A stretch of 64,000 bases of DNA from ARS98 sp030744725 (GTDB taxonomy: Bacteria > Planctomycetota > Planctomycetia > Pirellulales > Pirellulaceae), in the NCBI GenBank assembly GCA_030744725.1, contig JASLPZ010000001.1:1-64000 (forward strand), in the 5' to 3' direction. Both the position numbers and the translations under genes were made by a program. This document shows, in pieces, positions 63,344 to 64,000 of this stretch. Every line of letters begins with the position of its first letter. Position 1 is the stretch's first letter. The notes under the pieces were generated by a model that saw nothing but the letters and a program-made list of their open reading frames with translations, was not told the DNA's origin and searched no databases.

Positions 63344-64000
63344 ATGCGACAACGCGATGTCATCTTCGTGTTAGTGATTGTTTTCATCTCCGCTCCTTGC
63401 ATGTTCGCGCAGGAGTCCACAATCCAAGTCGCCCCGTCGAGCGGCAGCAGTGTGAAGACTGTCATCGTTGGCCCAGATGGCAAACCGATGGTGGTTCCGA
63501 GTGGCACGCCAACCCCCAGAGGTGCCCCGCCGGCGCGTTCGGGAAGACCAACCCCACCCAAGAAAGAGGGCGACGAGAGCAAGAAGAAGAAGAAAGCTGA
63601 CGAAGACAAGGCGAAGAAGGGAAAGGAAGAGGAGCCGAAAGTCCTCACGCGTCCTGACAAACCACCGATGCCAGCGAACCCTGACGAGCTAAACGCCAAG
63701 CCGAACGGTGACGGCTTGATCAAGTTTAACTTTCGCTATCAAACGTGGCCCGATGTGCTTGACTGGTTGGCCACCATTTCAAGAATGAGCCTTGACTGGC
63801 AAGAGCTGCCCAAAGACTTCTTGAATCTGACAACACAGCGCGAATACACCGTTGTGGAAACGCGAGACCTGATCAATCGGCATTTGCTTGCGCGTGGATT
63901 TACGCTGTTGGAAAATGGTGATGTTCTCTCAGTGGTCGCCATTGCAAAATTGAATCCTGCCATGGTGCCGAGAATCCAGGCAGACGATCTCGATCAATTT
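63344..64000 (+). CDS. Secretin (GspD-like), N-terminal part, runs off the edge
   Basis: An open frame of 219 codons to the window end. It starts with a signal peptide (MRQRDVIFVLVIVFISAPCM, then FAQE). A low-complexity stretch rich in Lys, Glu and Pro (about 75-135) follows. A domain resembling the N-domains of type II secretins begins at IKFNFRYQTWPDVLDWLATI and continues through QREYTVVETRDLINRHLLARGFTLLENGDVLSV. This pattern matches the planctomycete GspD-like proteins, but the channel-forming part is outside the window, so the assignment is moderate. The ATG at 63344 has only a weak upstream purine stretch. Confidence 0.6.
   Translation, partial: MRQRDVIFVLVIVFISAPCMFAQESTIQVAPSSGSSVKTVIVGPDGKPMVVPSGTPTPRGAPPARSGRPTPPKKEGDESKKKKKADEDKAKKGKEEEPKVLTRPDKPPMPANPDELNAKPNGDGLIKFNFRYQTWPDVLDWLATISRMSLDWQELPKDFLNLTTQREYTVVETRDLINRHLLARGFTLLENGDVLSVVAIAKLNPAMVPRIQADDLDQF

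Overview
The window looks like a chromosomal segment of a Planctomycetota bacterium, probably of the Pirellulales/Pirellulaceae type. This is inferred from gene content and protein features, not from any search. Supporting features are a SHD1-domain secreted protein, several ASPIC/UnbV and FG-GAP proteins, a thioredoxin-domain YyaL protein, an enlarged ribosomal protein L17 with an acidic tail, an S10/spc/alpha ribosomal cluster without rpmD, infA, map or tuf, and many short palindromic repeats. Ten Ns at 14449-14458 mark a scaffold join, so this is a draft or metagenome assembly.

Layout. Positions 57-2166 (minus) hold an RNA 3'-phosphate cyclase, apparently frameshifted near the window edge, and a MATE exporter. 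A receiver-like/PP2C phosphatase follows on the plus strand (2655-3851). From 4047 to 22885 nearly everything is on the minus strand. Read in the direction of transcription, this is rpsL-rpsG-fusA, then rpsJ-rplC-rplD-rplW-rplB-rpsS-rplV-rpsC-rplP-rpmC-rpsQ-rplN-rplX-rplE-rpsN-rpsH-rplF-rplR-rpsE-rplO-secY-adk-rpmJ-rpsM-rpsK-rpoA-rplQ, ending with a putative zinc metallopeptidase. Candidate sigma-70 promoters can be read in front of rpsL and rpsJ.

After 23 kb the gene content is mixed: larC, a small membrane/coiled-coil protein, a YyaL-like protein, panB, a SHD1 protein and a PQQ-type beta-propeller. At 31.5-37.1 kb lies a complete imuA-imuB-dnaE2 mutagenesis cassette with an imperfect palindrome over its probable promoter. 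Then come a DUF368/PopT-type undecaprenyl-phosphate flippase (minus) and purA-uppS-cdsA (plus), two of which also serve envelope lipid metabolism. Next are a stand-alone rpsD and lpdA, two minus-strand methyltransferases (RlmKL-like and a MethyTransf_Reg type), aceE-aceF, and a further SAM methyltransferase.

The right end (53.8-63.1 kb) holds the least explained locus. It encodes a 1232-residue TPR/FG-GAP/ASPIC protein with a large unassigned C-terminus, a small exported Cys-containing protein, a 975-residue membrane protein joining a possible cytochrome-b-like bundle to five CxxCH haem sites and a TPR tail, and a membrane-anchored CRTAC1/ASPIC protein. All are on one strand and exported or membrane-anchored. 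This is the best candidate for an undescribed system, possibly a periplasmic electron-transfer module. A secretin-like gene runs off the right edge.

At a finer scale, several families of short repeats are dispersed through the window. A ~124 bp element (four copies) begins exactly at the stop codon of both secY and fusA. A second family has copies upstream of the PQQ gene and over the 3' end of the cytochrome gene. A long perfect palindrome occurs next to the rpsL promoter, and a relative of it lies inside the rlmKL coding sequence without breaking the frame. A 33-nt unit occurs twice directly and once inverted before lpdA.
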